A DNA stretch of 64,000 nt from NORP240 sp038134485. GTDB lineage: Bacteria; Pseudomonadota; Gammaproteobacteria; Pseudomonadales; Pseudohongiellaceae. Of this stretch, positions 35,708 to 44,131 are shown piece by piece (position 1 is the first letter of the stretch; each line of letters begins with the position of its first letter). The stretch spans positions 18,543 to 82,542 of the forward strand of contig JAYPVG010000012.1 in NCBI GenBank assembly GCA_038134485.1, read 5' to 3'. Position numbers and translations under genes: made by a program. Below the pieces are notes generated by a model. The model was given only the letters and a program-made list of their open reading frames with translations. It did no database searches and was not told where the DNA came from.

Positions 35708-36736
35708 TTAACAAGATTCCACAGCAGTCACTGTAAACCGGAGAGAAGTTTCGCTTTCAAGCTCAAACTGCACATTTGTGCAGACAAAGGAGCCCTGCCC
35801 GGCACTCACCTCAATTTCCGGAAATAACAGGGGAGCGATGTCACCCCCAAAAATTGCCGCGTCTTCAGGAATATCTACCAAACGCAACAGACTGTCGACA
35901 TTAAGCTCCATGGTGTCTTCATCGATGAAGCTAAAATTGACACTGAAAGCGAGATCGCCGTCCGCAGTTCGTACCGAAGAGATCACGAGTCCCTGGCTTG
36001 CTTCAAACACATTGGTAGCGTTGCTGAATCGATCGACAAGTTCCATATTGACGAAGACAAATTCTTGGTCGGGCTGCCCGATGTAGGTATCAGTTACTAT
36101 GGGCGCAAAATTGGCGCGCGGACCGAGATCCACTGTCTGCAGAGTCAACATCGAGTCCAGCACTTCCATCCCCGCCTCACCATTCAGCACTTCACCGAAC
36201 ACCGTAAAACCCTCATTCTGGGAATCCAGGCTTTCGCTGTTGTCAGATATATTTATGAACCACTGGCTGGTAGCGCTGTCCGGGTCACCAGCCACCTTAG
36301 CCATGGCAATGGTGCCGCGCACATTGGAAAACCCCGGTTCATTTTCCACTGTGGGGGTATTCTCATTTACGATGGGATCAGGGCCTGAGTAGGGGAAAAA
36401 TCGAAATCCGCCGCCCTGCACTATCTGGAATTCTCCTCCTGTCGTGTTGGCCGTCCGGTGGATGTATGTCTGATTGTAATCACCTCTTTCGACATATCCG
36501 AGAAAATTTGCGACTGTCTTGGGGGTGGCCTCGTCATACAGTCCTATAGAAAAATCACCAATATTGGTGCTGATTCGCACAATGCTGCGGATGTGCTCAC
36601 CATTTATCTGCGCCTGAGTCTGCAAGCTTATGCTTAACGCAAGCAGCAGCCCAAAGAACTGCATCGAATTCCTGACCCAGTCTCGAGATGCCACTCCGCG
36701 TCCTGACCTTGACATTTTTTCCCTGACAGCTTCCAT
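35708..36736 (-). CDS. Exported cyclophilin-type peptidyl-prolyl isomerase with extra C-terminal domain
   Basis: 342 residues. A signal peptide (hydrophobic FFGLLLALSISLQ, ending TQAQ) follows an N-terminal extension; ATG 36736 has AGGA six bases upstream, while ATG 36715 is an alternative. The cyclophilin domain spans about 50-225: GDFSIGLYDEATPKTVANFLGYV, YIHRTA, VQGGGF, RGTIAMAKVAGDPDSATSQWFIN and FTVFGEVL. Bacterial periplasmic cyclophilins are about 190 residues; about 115 further residues here form a beta-rich region with two Cys (FVCTNV and the terminal ESC) that I cannot match to a family. It would assist protein folding in the periplasm. Confidence 0.88.
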   Translation of the reverse strand: MEAVREKMSRSGRGVASRDWVRNSMQFFGLLLALSISLQTQAQINGEHIRSIVRISTNIGDFSIGLYDEATPKTVANFLGYVERGDYNQTYIHRTANTTGGEFQIVQGGGFRFFPYSGPDPIVNENTPTVENEPGFSNVRGTIAMAKVAGDPDSATSQWFINISDNSESLDSQNEGFTVFGEVLNGEAGMEVLDSMLTLQTVDLGPRANFAPIVTDTYIGQPDQEFVFVNMELVDRFSNATNVFEASQGLVISSVRTADGDLAFSVNFSFIDEDTMELNVDSLLRLVDIPEDAAIFGGDIAPLLFPEIEVSAGQGSFVCTNVQFELESETSLRFTVTAVESC

Positions 36737-36887
36737 CGCGCGTCCTATTCAGGCGGAAAGAATAATAAAAACAATGCAGTATACCACCAAACCAAGAACG
36801 TGTAGTACCAACAAATACAGGCGGAAGCGGGCCAGCATAGGGTATGTTAGGGCAATATTCAAGCGCTGGAGCAAGCGGGCTACTCTA

Positions 36888-36896
36888 TGCTATAAA
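36888..36896 (+). promoter_or_regulatory. Extended -10 candidate upstream of the Hsp70-like gene
   Basis: TGCTATAAA (36888-36896) matches the extended -10 pattern TGnTATAAT except at the last base. No good -35 is seen, which is usual for extended -10 promoters. It lies about 134 bases before ATG 37030. A perfect 10-base palindrome TGAATATTCA (36954-36963) is between them. No heat-shock sigma-32 promoter was recognised. Confidence 0.35.
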
Positions 36897-37029
36897 GCGG
36901 TCTTTTTCCGGCGAATCGACCATCGTCCTGATGCCGCGACTAGTGTTATTGATTGAATATTCAGAAACTTCCAACGGACGATTGCCTGGCTCAAGCCATC
37001 GACGCTATTGCTGGTAAATAATTAACTCA

Positions 37030-38487
37030 ATGGATAATTCAGCAGATTCAGCCAATCGCCCGGGTATAGGCATTGATTTTGGTACCAGTAATAGTGCCGC
37101 TGCGATCTTTGACGGCAACAAGGTGATCATGGTGCCATTGGAAGACGACCATCCCATCATGCCCTCCGCCATCTATATTGACCGCAATTATCAGATTTCT
37201 ACCGGCCAAAAAGCCATTCAGTCATACATTGAGTCAAACACCGGCCGAAAAGTCGAGCTGAGCGCGGAATATTTGGGCGAAGGGCGAACGTCTACCGGTC
37301 AGATCGGCGATGCAGGACTGCCTGAGGAAGCCAGCTCTCAGAGCTTTTACGGTCAGTCTATAATCGACGCGGGCGAGAAAGGCCGATTGTTTCGAGGCGT
37401 TAAGCGGCTGCTTGGTGACGGCAGCGTGCAAAGGCTGATGGTATTCGAGCGTGCATTTCGACTGGTGGCCCTGGTTACACCACTGCTATTGCGCATCCGA
37501 CAAGCAGTAGAGAATTGTCTGTCATCAAAATTCGAACATGCCTCACAGCCCGATCATGCCTGCCTGGGCCATCCCGTCAATTTCGAAGGACGCAATGCAA
37601 TGCACAATGAAGTTGGCCTGCAGCGCCTCAGTGAAGCCGGCGGTTACGCAGGGTTTAACCAGCAACATTTTTTCCCAGAACCCATCGCAGCAGCTATCAG
37701 CTACCTTTTTGAGTATCCGGACGTCACCAGCAAGATCATGCTGGCTGTCGATTTTGGCGGCGGTACCCTTGATCTGTGCGTCTTGCGTCACCAGGGAGAG
37801 GAATTCAAGGTAGTCGCAACTCACGGTATCGGGCTCGGCGGCGATCATATCGATCAGGAATTGTTCCGAAAGCTTCTGTTTCCAATGCTCGGAAAAGGCG
37901 AACGCTGGCGTCGAAAAGGTGAAGACCGAGAGATAGAGACCCTTTTCCCCTTTGAGGAATACGAAGATTTGCTCCTTAACTGGGCCGTCAGCTACCGACT
38001 CAATCAGAATCAGTACACGACCCCCGTGATGCAAAGAATCAATCAGAATGATCAAGCATCAGTAAAATTTCGCCGACTCTACGAACTGATTAAACGCAAT
38101 TACAGTTATCTGGTTTTCCAGTCCATCAAGGAATTGAAAGCTTCATTGTCTAGACAGCATCATGCCCGGCTGGATATACCGGAGATCGATGTCGATATAC
38201 TGCTGACCAGAGACGAGTTTGAATCTATCATTACTGAGCAACTGGAGAAATTCACAAGAGCAATTCACGATACATTGGAGATGGCAGAAATCAGCCCAGA
38301 GCAGATCGAACTGGTTATAAGGACCGGAGGCTCTTCATTGATACCAGCGGTCAAACGCATACTCGAAGATCTGTTTCCTGACAAGGTTATCGAGCACGAC
38401 CCCTTTACCAGTGTGGCCGCTGGACTCGCAATCGCTGAATACCGTGGCCTGGGCGAATCAGTATTCGCCAGCAATTACAAATACTGA
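37030..38487 (+). CDS. YegD-like Hsp70 family protein, nucleotide-binding domain only
   Basis: 485 residues, cytoplasmic. Actin/Hsp70 ATPase motifs: phosphate 1 GIDFGTSNSAAA (14-25), phosphate 2 AVDFGGGTLDLCVL, connect region GLGGDHIDQEL and adenosine motif RTGGSSLIPAVKRIL. No substrate-binding beta-sandwich or lid domain follows, unlike DnaK, but an insert of about 100 charged residues (RWRRKGEDREIETLFPFEEYEDL) is present, as in E. coli YegD. Its clients are unknown. A methyltransferase gene starts 29 bases downstream, so the two are likely cotranscribed. Confidence 0.9.
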   Translation: MDNSADSANRPGIGIDFGTSNSAAAIFDGNKVIMVPLEDDHPIMPSAIYIDRNYQISTGQKAIQSYIESNTGRKVELSAEYLGEGRTSTGQIGDAGLPEEASSQSFYGQSIIDAGEKGRLFRGVKRLLGDGSVQRLMVFERAFRLVALVTPLLLRIRQAVENCLSSKFEHASQPDHACLGHPVNFEGRNAMHNEVGLQRLSEAGGYAGFNQQHFFPEPIAAAISYLFEYPDVTSKIMLAVDFGGGTLDLCVLRHQGEEFKVVATHGIGLGGDHIDQELFRKLLFPMLGKGERWRRKGEDREIETLFPFEEYEDLLLNWAVSYRLNQNQYTTPVMQRINQNDQASVKFRRLYELIKRNYSYLVFQSIKELKASLSRQHHARLDIPEIDVDILLTRDEFESIITEQLEKFTRAIHDTLEMAEISPEQIELVIRTGGSSLIPAVKRILEDLFPDKVIEHDPFTSVAAGLAIAEYRGLGESVFASNYKY

Positions 38488-38516
38488 CTCGTCATCCAAC
38501 GGGGAGATCGACCTGC

Positions 38517-39200
38517 ATGTTTGCCGGACTTAAAAAGTATTTCAAGAAAAGGGAAGAATCCAATCTATTTCGCAATGCCTCAACCGAAGAGATATTTACC
38601 CACATCTATCTGGCAAACAAATGGGGCGACGAAGAGTCGCGCTCTGGTAAAGGCTCAAATCTTGCGGTGACAGAGAGTCTGCGTGAGGCACTTCCGGACA
38701 TGCTGCTCCAATTTAACATCAATAGCATGCTAGACATTCCCTGCGGGGATTTTCATTGGATGAAGGAAATTGATCTGCCGCTAACACGTTATCAGGGCGC
38801 TGATATCGTCAAGCCGATGATCGAGGAAAACCAGGTGAGGTATGGGAATGAAAAAAGAGAATTTCTCCATCTAGACCTGCTGCGTGACCCCCTACCAAAA
38901 GTAGATGCCATTTTCTGCAGAGAGTGCCTGGTACATCTGAGTTACGCGGACATAGAAAAAGCCCTGCAAAATATCAGGAAGAGTGGTGCGAGCTATCTCT
39001 TTACTACCCACTTTCCGCAGCGCAAGTACAATGAGGATATCGTGACCGGCAAACATCACTCATTGAATTTCTACCTACCCCCGTTCAGCTGGCCGCAACC
39101 CGAACTGGAATTCGTCGAATGCTTCGCCGGCAAGCGGCGCGGCAATAAGTGTCTGTCAGTATGGAGAATTGACAACCTGCCAGTCAATCGGCTGTCCTAG
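38517..39200 (+). CDS. Class I SAM-dependent methyltransferase
   Basis: 227 residues, cytoplasmic. SAM-binding motif I is LDIPCGDFHWM (72-82), followed by YQGADIVKPMI (motif II acidic residue), HLDLLRDPLP and CRECLVHLSYADIEKAL at the motif IV/post positions. The N-terminal FTHIYLANKWGDEESRSGKGS resembles small methyltransferases of surface polysaccharide or O-antigen loci. No glycan genes are near. It follows the Hsp70-like gene by 29 bases and converges on the cupin gene. Substrate unknown. Confidence 0.8.
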   Translation: MFAGLKKYFKKREESNLFRNASTEEIFTHIYLANKWGDEESRSGKGSNLAVTESLREALPDMLLQFNINSMLDIPCGDFHWMKEIDLPLTRYQGADIVKPMIEENQVRYGNEKREFLHLDLLRDPLPKVDAIFCRECLVHLSYADIEKALQNIRKSGASYLFTTHFPQRKYNEDIVTGKHHSLNFYLPPFSWPQPELEFVECFAGKRRGNKCLSVWRIDNLPVNRLS

Positions 39201-39271
39201 TTATAACGTAACCGCGATTACAGATTAACCGGGTGTAATGCCGGGCCTGGAGCTGCAATCCGCTTTCAGCG

Positions 39272-39988
39272 CTACTGGCGGCGCCCCTCATTGATCACTA
39301 CCGCCACCGGCTGAGTACCGACGTTGCGAATCAGAAACGGGCTTTCCGCATCGCGCCAGGCCCAGTCACCCATAGAATCCAGCTCCTGGGTTATACCGTC
39401 AACGCGGGTAACGTGAACCAGCCCATCGCTAACCTGAACTACCGCGGCAGGGTTGTGATGGTGGCGCAGCGGAGTTGACTCTCCAGGCGCCAGTTCAACC
39501 CGAAATGAACGAAACCATTCATTTTCGAGTTGAGGTTCTCCTTGCGATGCTGCCGGTCTATCACCAGCCAGATCGCTCAATGCCGGGCCAAAATTAACAA
39601 AGGCAATTATCCGCGTCTGGTATGTCCCATTGTTCGAAATGGCATGTGTGAAACTCTCGCGGGCATAATCGGTATTACTCCTCACAACACCGCCTACCGG
39701 TCCGTCCCCATTGCTGATTGAAGTCGTCAGAATAGGCGCATTATGCAGATGAGGATAGGATTCGTCGCCCGGATTAAGCTGGACGTCAAGGAGGTAGAGA
39801 TCCCCATCGATGTGTACCGGACGATGACGGGGCTCTTCGATAACGTTGAGAACCCTCTCGCCGTCCCTGTCCTGGGCCTGCGCAATTAGTGGCAACAGCA
39901 TCCCACCGGTCACTGCAGCCGCAGACGCGATGCTAAAAATCAAGGTACAAAATTCCCGGGATAAGTGGTTTACCGACAGTGTTCTCAT
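39272..39988 (-). CDS. Exported cupin-domain protein
   Basis: About 238 residues with ATG 39988, which has GAGG five bases upstream; the frame stays open another 282 bases but that part lacks protein-like composition. A signal peptide ends LIAQAQ. The body is a possible double cupin: the first half has YLLDVQLNPGDESYPHLHNAPI, and the second VELAPGESTPLRHHHNPAAVVQVSDG, with a His cluster that could bind metal, then GDWAWRDAESPFLIRNVG. Probably periplasmic. No enzyme partner is adjacent, so function is unknown. Confidence 0.75.
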   Translation of the reverse strand: MRTLSVNHLSREFCTLIFSIASAAAVTGGMLLPLIAQAQDRDGERVLNVIEEPRHRPVHIDGDLYLLDVQLNPGDESYPHLHNAPILTTSISNGDGPVGGVVRSNTDYARESFTHAISNNGTYQTRIIAFVNFGPALSDLAGDRPAASQGEPQLENEWFRSFRVELAPGESTPLRHHHNPAAVVQVSDGLVHVTRVDGITQELDSMGDWAWRDAESPFLIRNVGTQPVAVVINEGRRQ

Positions 39989-40097
39989 AATTGCCTCATC
40001 AGGGGGTAAACAAATTGCTATCTGCCGAGAGTAAACGACGACCCAGGCTAATTCAACACAAGAATGACTAAGTCTAACGCTACTTGATTCGAGCAGA

Positions 40098-40853
40098 TCA
40101 AATGCGAGTAAGTGGAAAAGTAGCGAGCAGTTCACCATTCTCCGGATTTCGAATCTGGAATTCTGCTGGATAACTGCGCCCAAGCGCCTCGTTGAAAGTC
40201 GATCCGTCGTTAAGGTCACTAATAACAAACACCACTCTGCCCTCGACCTCACGGCCCGGCGGCAGCCCAATCGGAATAAATAGATAACCCGGACTATTGC
40301 TGAGCAAGCCGTGTACAGTTCCTTCCACGCTCAGGCGCGAATCAGGTAATTCAGCCCGAACGGCCCTGAACAGGGCGGGATCGTTGTTGCCATCGAGTAC
40401 CCTCAGGTAAAGATCAACTTCCCGGCTGAACAATTCGTTATTAAGCAATCTGATCGTCGGCGTATAAATCGGGTATGCAAAGCCGATTTCCACGATGCCG
40501 TTGCTAGTACTCTCGGTAATCAGGCTGCTTGCTAATTGCTCGCCGATTACCCCCTGACCGGCATTGGCAGGCAGATAGCCAAGAAAATACCAGGGGCCAA
40601 TTGCCACCAGTGGCAGGCAGATTAGTGGCAGATACAGGATGGTGCGACTGGATAGCCAAGGCACAAGGGGTCGAATTCCAACCGCCAGAAGCAATCCGGC
40701 CAGCCCCGAGAACCCTGCTCGGATTTTCAGAGACATTTGTCCCATTTCAAGCGGATAAATCAGGAAAGTCCCAGCCAGAACAATAGCGAACAGGATCAGT
40801 CCAAGATGCACGAAAATGACAATTCCAGCGCCGCGCGATTGCTGATTCTGCAT
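40098..40853 (-). CDS. Unrecognised membrane protein in the lipA operon
   Basis: 251 residues. Three or four hydrophobic segments in the first 95 residues (about 10-32, 45-62, 72-92) are followed by a soluble domain of about 155 residues beginning AGQGVIGEQLASSLI and ending NGELLATFPLTRI. The soluble part is beta-rich, predicted to lie in the periplasm. No family was recognised. It begins 9 bases after the lipA stop, with GGCGG four bases before ATG 40853, so it is translated from the end of the lip operon. A link to lipoate synthesis is not implied by sequence. Confidence 0.7.
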   Translation of the reverse strand: MQNQQSRGAGIVIFVHLGLILFAIVLAGTFLIYPLEMGQMSLKIRAGFSGLAGLLLAVGIRPLVPWLSSRTILYLPLICLPLVAIGPWYFLGYLPANAGQGVIGEQLASSLITESTSNGIVEIGFAYPIYTPTIRLLNNELFSREVDLYLRVLDGNNDPALFRAVRAELPDSRLSVEGTVHGLLSNSPGYLFIPIGLPPGREVEGRVVFVISDLNDGSTFNEALGRSYPAEFQIRNPENGELLATFPLTRI

Positions 40854-40862
40854 TAATCCGCC

Positions 40863-41825
40863 TTATAGATCTTCGCCACGGGCCTGTTTGTCAGCGTGGT
40901 AGGAAGAGCGGACCAGAGGACCACTGGCAACGTGGGAAAATCCTAACTGATCCCCGAATTCCCGCAGCGCCTCGAACTCATCGGGGTGAACAAAACGCTC
41001 TACTTTCAAGTGATCACGGCTTGGCTGGAGATACTGCCCTAGCGTGACCATATCTACTCTGTGAGCATGAAGATCGCGCATAACCTCTTTTACTTCTTCG
41101 ATACTCTCTCCGAGGCCAAGCATCAAACCGGACTTGGTAGTGACCCGGGGCACCCGCTCTTTGTAGCGTCTAAGCAGTTCCAGAGACCATTTATAGTCGG
41201 CACCTGGTCGAGCCTTGCGATAAAGGCGTGGGACAGTCTCAAGGTTGTGATTGAAAACATCGGGCGGAGTCGATTGCAGAATGTCCAGGGCGATATCCAT
41301 ACGTCCGCGAAAATCCGGCACCAGCACCTCCACCTGAATCTCCGGATTACAGCGCCGGGTTTCGGTGATGCAATCAGCAAAATGCTGCGCACCACTATCC
41401 TTTAGATCGTCGCGATCAACCGAAGTAATTACCACGTAGCTGAGTGCCATCTCGGCGATTGCCTCAGCCAGTTCCCGAGGTTCGTTTGCATCAAGCGGCC
41501 TGGGTTTACCATGCGCCACATCACAGAAAGGACAACGGCGAGTGCAAATCTCCCCCATGATCATAAAGGTCGCAGTACCGTTATCGAAGCACTCCCCCAG
41601 ATTGGGACAGGATGCTTCTTCACAGACGCTGGCGAGTTTATGACGCCTGAGTTTTTCCTTGATACTCTGCACCCGCGCAGAAGCCGGCACCTTGACTCGA
41701 ATCCAGTCAGGTTTTTTGGGTAAATCATCGGTGGGGATGACCTTGACAGGAATACGCCTGACCTTATCAGCGCCACGCAGCTTCTGTCCTTCTATCAGGA
41801 CATTACGTCTCTTGATTTCTGTCAT
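40863..41825 (-). CDS. lipA: LipA, lipoyl synthase
   Basis: Radical SAM enzyme, 320 residues, inserting two sulfurs into octanoyl groups on lipoyl domains. The auxiliary cluster is CEEASCPNLGEC (CX4CX5C) and the radical SAM cluster is CTRRCPFC. Other conserved parts: ATFMIMGEICTRRCPFCDV, NHNLETVPRLYRKARPGA, and KSGLMLGLGE. The C-terminal RSSYHAD carries the conserved Ser ligand. Downstream of lipB by 20 bases. Confidence 0.97.
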   Translation of the reverse strand: MTEIKRRNVLIEGQKLRGADKVRRIPVKVIPTDDLPKKPDWIRVKVPASARVQSIKEKLRRHKLASVCEEASCPNLGECFDNGTATFMIMGEICTRRCPFCDVAHGKPRPLDANEPRELAEAIAEMALSYVVITSVDRDDLKDSGAQHFADCITETRRCNPEIQVEVLVPDFRGRMDIALDILQSTPPDVFNHNLETVPRLYRKARPGADYKWSLELLRRYKERVPRVTTKSGLMLGLGESIEEVKEVMRDLHAHRVDMVTLGQYLQPSRDHLKVERFVHPDEFEALREFGDQLGFSHVASGPLVRSSYHADKQARGEDL

Positions 41826-41845
41826 TACTCAATTTCCGCCGGCAG

Positions 41846-42559
41846 CTACACACTCTCGATCTGTTGATAGCCCAATTGGCATAGCAGGATATTCGCCAGC
41901 CGTATTGCAGTTGTTTTCATCAAATCGTCTTTGTCTGGCACCAGGTCTGCCAGTTGGGTGACTTGCATGCCCCGGAAGCCGCAGGGATCGATGCGCTCAA
42001 ATGGCTCCAGATCCATATCGATATTCAAACTCAAGCCGTGATAACTTCGTCCTTTACGGACCCGCAACCCCAGGGCCGCTATTTTAGCATTGTCCACATA
42101 AACTCCAGGCGCATCGCGTCGGGAGTTGCTTTCCACGCCGAATTCCCGCAATACGCTAACGATCGCTGTTTCGATTAGGTCAACCAGATCCCTGACCCCC
42201 ATCTTCCTGCGCGGCAAATCAAGCAGCAGGTAGATAACCAGTTGCCCAGGGCCGTGATAGGTCACCTGTCCACCCCGATCAGTTTGCACCACTGGCGTGC
42301 CACCCGGGTTTAGCAAGTGCTCGGCGCGGCCGGCCTGTCCAAGCGTAAAAACCGGTTTGTGACTCAAAAGCCAGATTTCATCACCCCGCTGTTTTTCGGG
42401 ATGATCGGCGATATACCGCATCACTCGCCAGATCGGCTCGTAGTCCTGCAGTCCGAGCCGCCGTACAGTGATGACATCGCCTGTCAGCGCTTCCCGTGAA
42501 GGCAATTGGTAATATTTATAATCGCTTAACAGCAATTGAATACCGTCGCTGATTCGCAA
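41846..42559 (-). CDS. lipB: LipB, octanoyltransferase
   Basis: Transfers octanoate from acyl carrier protein to lipoyl domains. Conserved parts: VFTLGQAGRAEHLL, TDRGGQVTYHGPGQLVIYLL, the catalytic lysine in YVDNAKIAALGLRVRKG and catalytic Cys in DPCGFRGMQVTQL. The start at TTG 42559 gives about 28 extra residues compared with E. coli, where the protein begins near the RRLGLQDYEP segment; no clear ribosome site supports TTG 42559, so the true start may be further in. It lies 7 bases after ybeD. Confidence 0.94.
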   Translation of the reverse strand: MRISDGIQLLLSDYKYYQLPSREALTGDVITVRRLGLQDYEPIWRVMRYIADHPEKQRGDEIWLLSHKPVFTLGQAGRAEHLLNPGGTPVVQTDRGGQVTYHGPGQLVIYLLLDLPRRKMGVRDLVDLIETAIVSVLREFGVESNSRRDAPGVYVDNAKIAALGLRVRKGRSYHGLSLNIDMDLEPFERIDPCGFRGMQVTQLADLVPDKDDLMKTTAIRLANILLCQLGYQQIESV

Positions 42560-42566
42560 TATAGAT

Positions 42567-42848
42567 TCAAAGGACTATCTTAACGCCTTCCTGATTCATC
42601 AGTTCTTGAAAGATGGTCTTTAGCTGATCTTCACCGGTTGCTTCGATAACTACCGTTACCGAGATGTAATTGCCTTTTGTACTGGCCCGTTCAATTATCT
42701 GATTCTCCGGAACCGGCTTGGCGTGACGATGAATCACTTCCATGACGTCCTGTTGAAACGCCGACGAAGCGATCCCCATCACCTTGATGGGGTAGTCACA
42801 GGGAAATTCAATCCTAGGTGGAGCCTGGTCAATTTCATGAAAATTCAC
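42567..42848 (-). CDS. ybeD: DUF493/YbeD family regulator-like protein
   Basis: About 93 residues, with an ACT-like ferredoxin fold. Conserved FPCDYPIKVMG and KGNYISVTVVIEATGEDQLKTIFQEL segments. I place the start at GTG 42848, preceded by AGGA eight bases upstream, which gives a length like E. coli YbeD (87) and removes the overlap with dacA; the frame also contains TTG 42899. It lies between dacA and lipB as in enterobacteria and Pseudomonas. Function is unsettled; a regulatory ligand-binding role is inferred from the fold. Confidence 0.9.
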   Translation of the reverse strand: MNFHEIDQAPPRIEFPCDYPIKVMGIASSAFQQDVMEVIHRHAKPVPENQIIERASTKGNYISVTVVIEATGEDQLKTIFQELMNQEGVKIVL

Positions 42849-42862
42849 GGGCAGGGTTCCTG

Positions 42863-44053
42863 CTAGCTGAACAGATTCGTAAACATCAGCGTTAACCAAT
42901 CGATAAATCGCTTGAATATCCCAGCTCGATCCACCGCCTGAAGCGCGATTACTTCACCCTGATAAAGCAGGTCGTCTTCCAGAACAACGTTAATGGTACC
43001 CATAACCTGTCCTTGTTCGAGAGGCGCGGTAATTACCTCGTCAAGTTCCATCGATGCGCTCATGGCCTCAGCCTGGCCTCGAGGAATAGTAATATAGACT
43101 TCGTCTCTAATACCGAGATCGACCGCACCCTGCTCACCTGACCAGACCCGGACATTACTCACCGGCTGATTGGCATCATAAAGCTTGTGGGTTTCATAGT
43201 AGCGAAAACCGTAGGTTAGAAGTTTCTGGGTTTCGATGGCGCGGGCATCCTCGCTTTCGGTGCCCATCACAACGGTAATCAAGCGCATACCATCCCGCTC
43301 TGCAGACGCGACGAGGCAGAACCCGGCAGCCTCCGTCCAACCGGTTTTCATACCGTCCACATTGCGGTCTCGGAACAAAAGTGAATTGCGATTGGGTTGG
43401 CGTATGCCGTTGTAGGTGAATTCCCTCTCCGCGTACATGGCGTAGTGCTCAGGGTGATTCTGAATAGTTGCCCGGGCCAGGATCGCCAGATCCCTCGCCG
43501 ACATACGGTTGTAGTAGAGGTCGGTATCCAGACCGCTGGAATTCATGAAGAACGAGTTCTTCATACCGAGTACTTCCGCATATTGGTTCATCATGTCGGC
43601 AAATGCGTCCTCGCTACCGGCAATGTGTTCGGCGACCGCGACGCTGGCGTCGTTACCTGACTGGATTATGATACCCCGCATCAGATCTTCCAGGCTGACC
43701 TGAGTGTCGACGCCGACAAACATCTTGGAGCCTTCCATGCGCCAGGCCTTCTCACTGATATGAACCGGGTCTTCCCAGGTCAGATTGTTCAACTGGATTT
43801 CTTCTGCTGCAATGTAAGCCGTCATTATCTTGGTCAGACTGGCGGGTGGCAGTGATTCATCAGCGTTTTCCTCAACGATTATATGCCCGGTTCTGGCATC
43901 CATGAGGATATAACTGCTGGCGGCCACATTTGGTGGTCGCGGAATAATCGCCTGCGCCGCGCTGTGAAGGCTTACCGACATTAGGGCAAGACCCAGCACG
44001 ATCGATCGCGTGCGGCATCGGGCGAAATCGAAGAAGGCTTTTGTATTCGACAT
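42863..44053 (-). CDS. dacA: DacA-type D-alanyl-D-alanine carboxypeptidase (PBP5/6)
   Basis: Trims the terminal D-Ala of peptidoglycan stem peptides. About 396 residues with ATG 44053. Signal peptide ends HSAAQA; serine motif SLTK (72-75), SGN motif in IIQSGNDASVA and KTG in GMKTGWTEAAGF. The C-terminal PBP5 domain ends in an amphipathic helix FKRFIDWLTLMFTNLF that anchors it to the outer face of the inner membrane. The frame opens earlier at 44131, but ATG 44053 gives a standard signal peptide. Part of the leftward wall-synthesis block. Confidence 0.95.
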   Translation of the reverse strand: MSNTKAFFDFARCRTRSIVLGLALMSVSLHSAAQAIIPRPPNVAASSYILMDARTGHIIVEENADESLPPASLTKIMTAYIAAEEIQLNNLTWEDPVHISEKAWRMEGSKMFVGVDTQVSLEDLMRGIIIQSGNDASVAVAEHIAGSEDAFADMMNQYAEVLGMKNSFFMNSSGLDTDLYYNRMSARDLAILARATIQNHPEHYAMYAEREFTYNGIRQPNRNSLLFRDRNVDGMKTGWTEAAGFCLVASAERDGMRLITVVMGTESEDARAIETQKLLTYGFRYYETHKLYDANQPVSNVRVWSGEQGAVDLGIRDEVYITIPRGQAEAMSASMELDEVITAPLEQGQVMGTINVVLEDDLLYQGEVIALQAVDRAGIFKRFIDWLTLMFTNLFS

Positions 44054-44131
44054 ATGACAGTTATCCGGTTTATCAAGAAAAGTAGACAGGGGCTCAGGTG
44101 CAAAGCAAGGATATGCCTGAGTTCTCCACAA

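Noticed and set aside
37030..39200. Hsp70-like plus methyltransferase as an anti-phage defence pair
   Set aside because: No nuclease, effector or other defence-island gene is nearby, and the YegD-like family is a common housekeeping-type chaperone relative.
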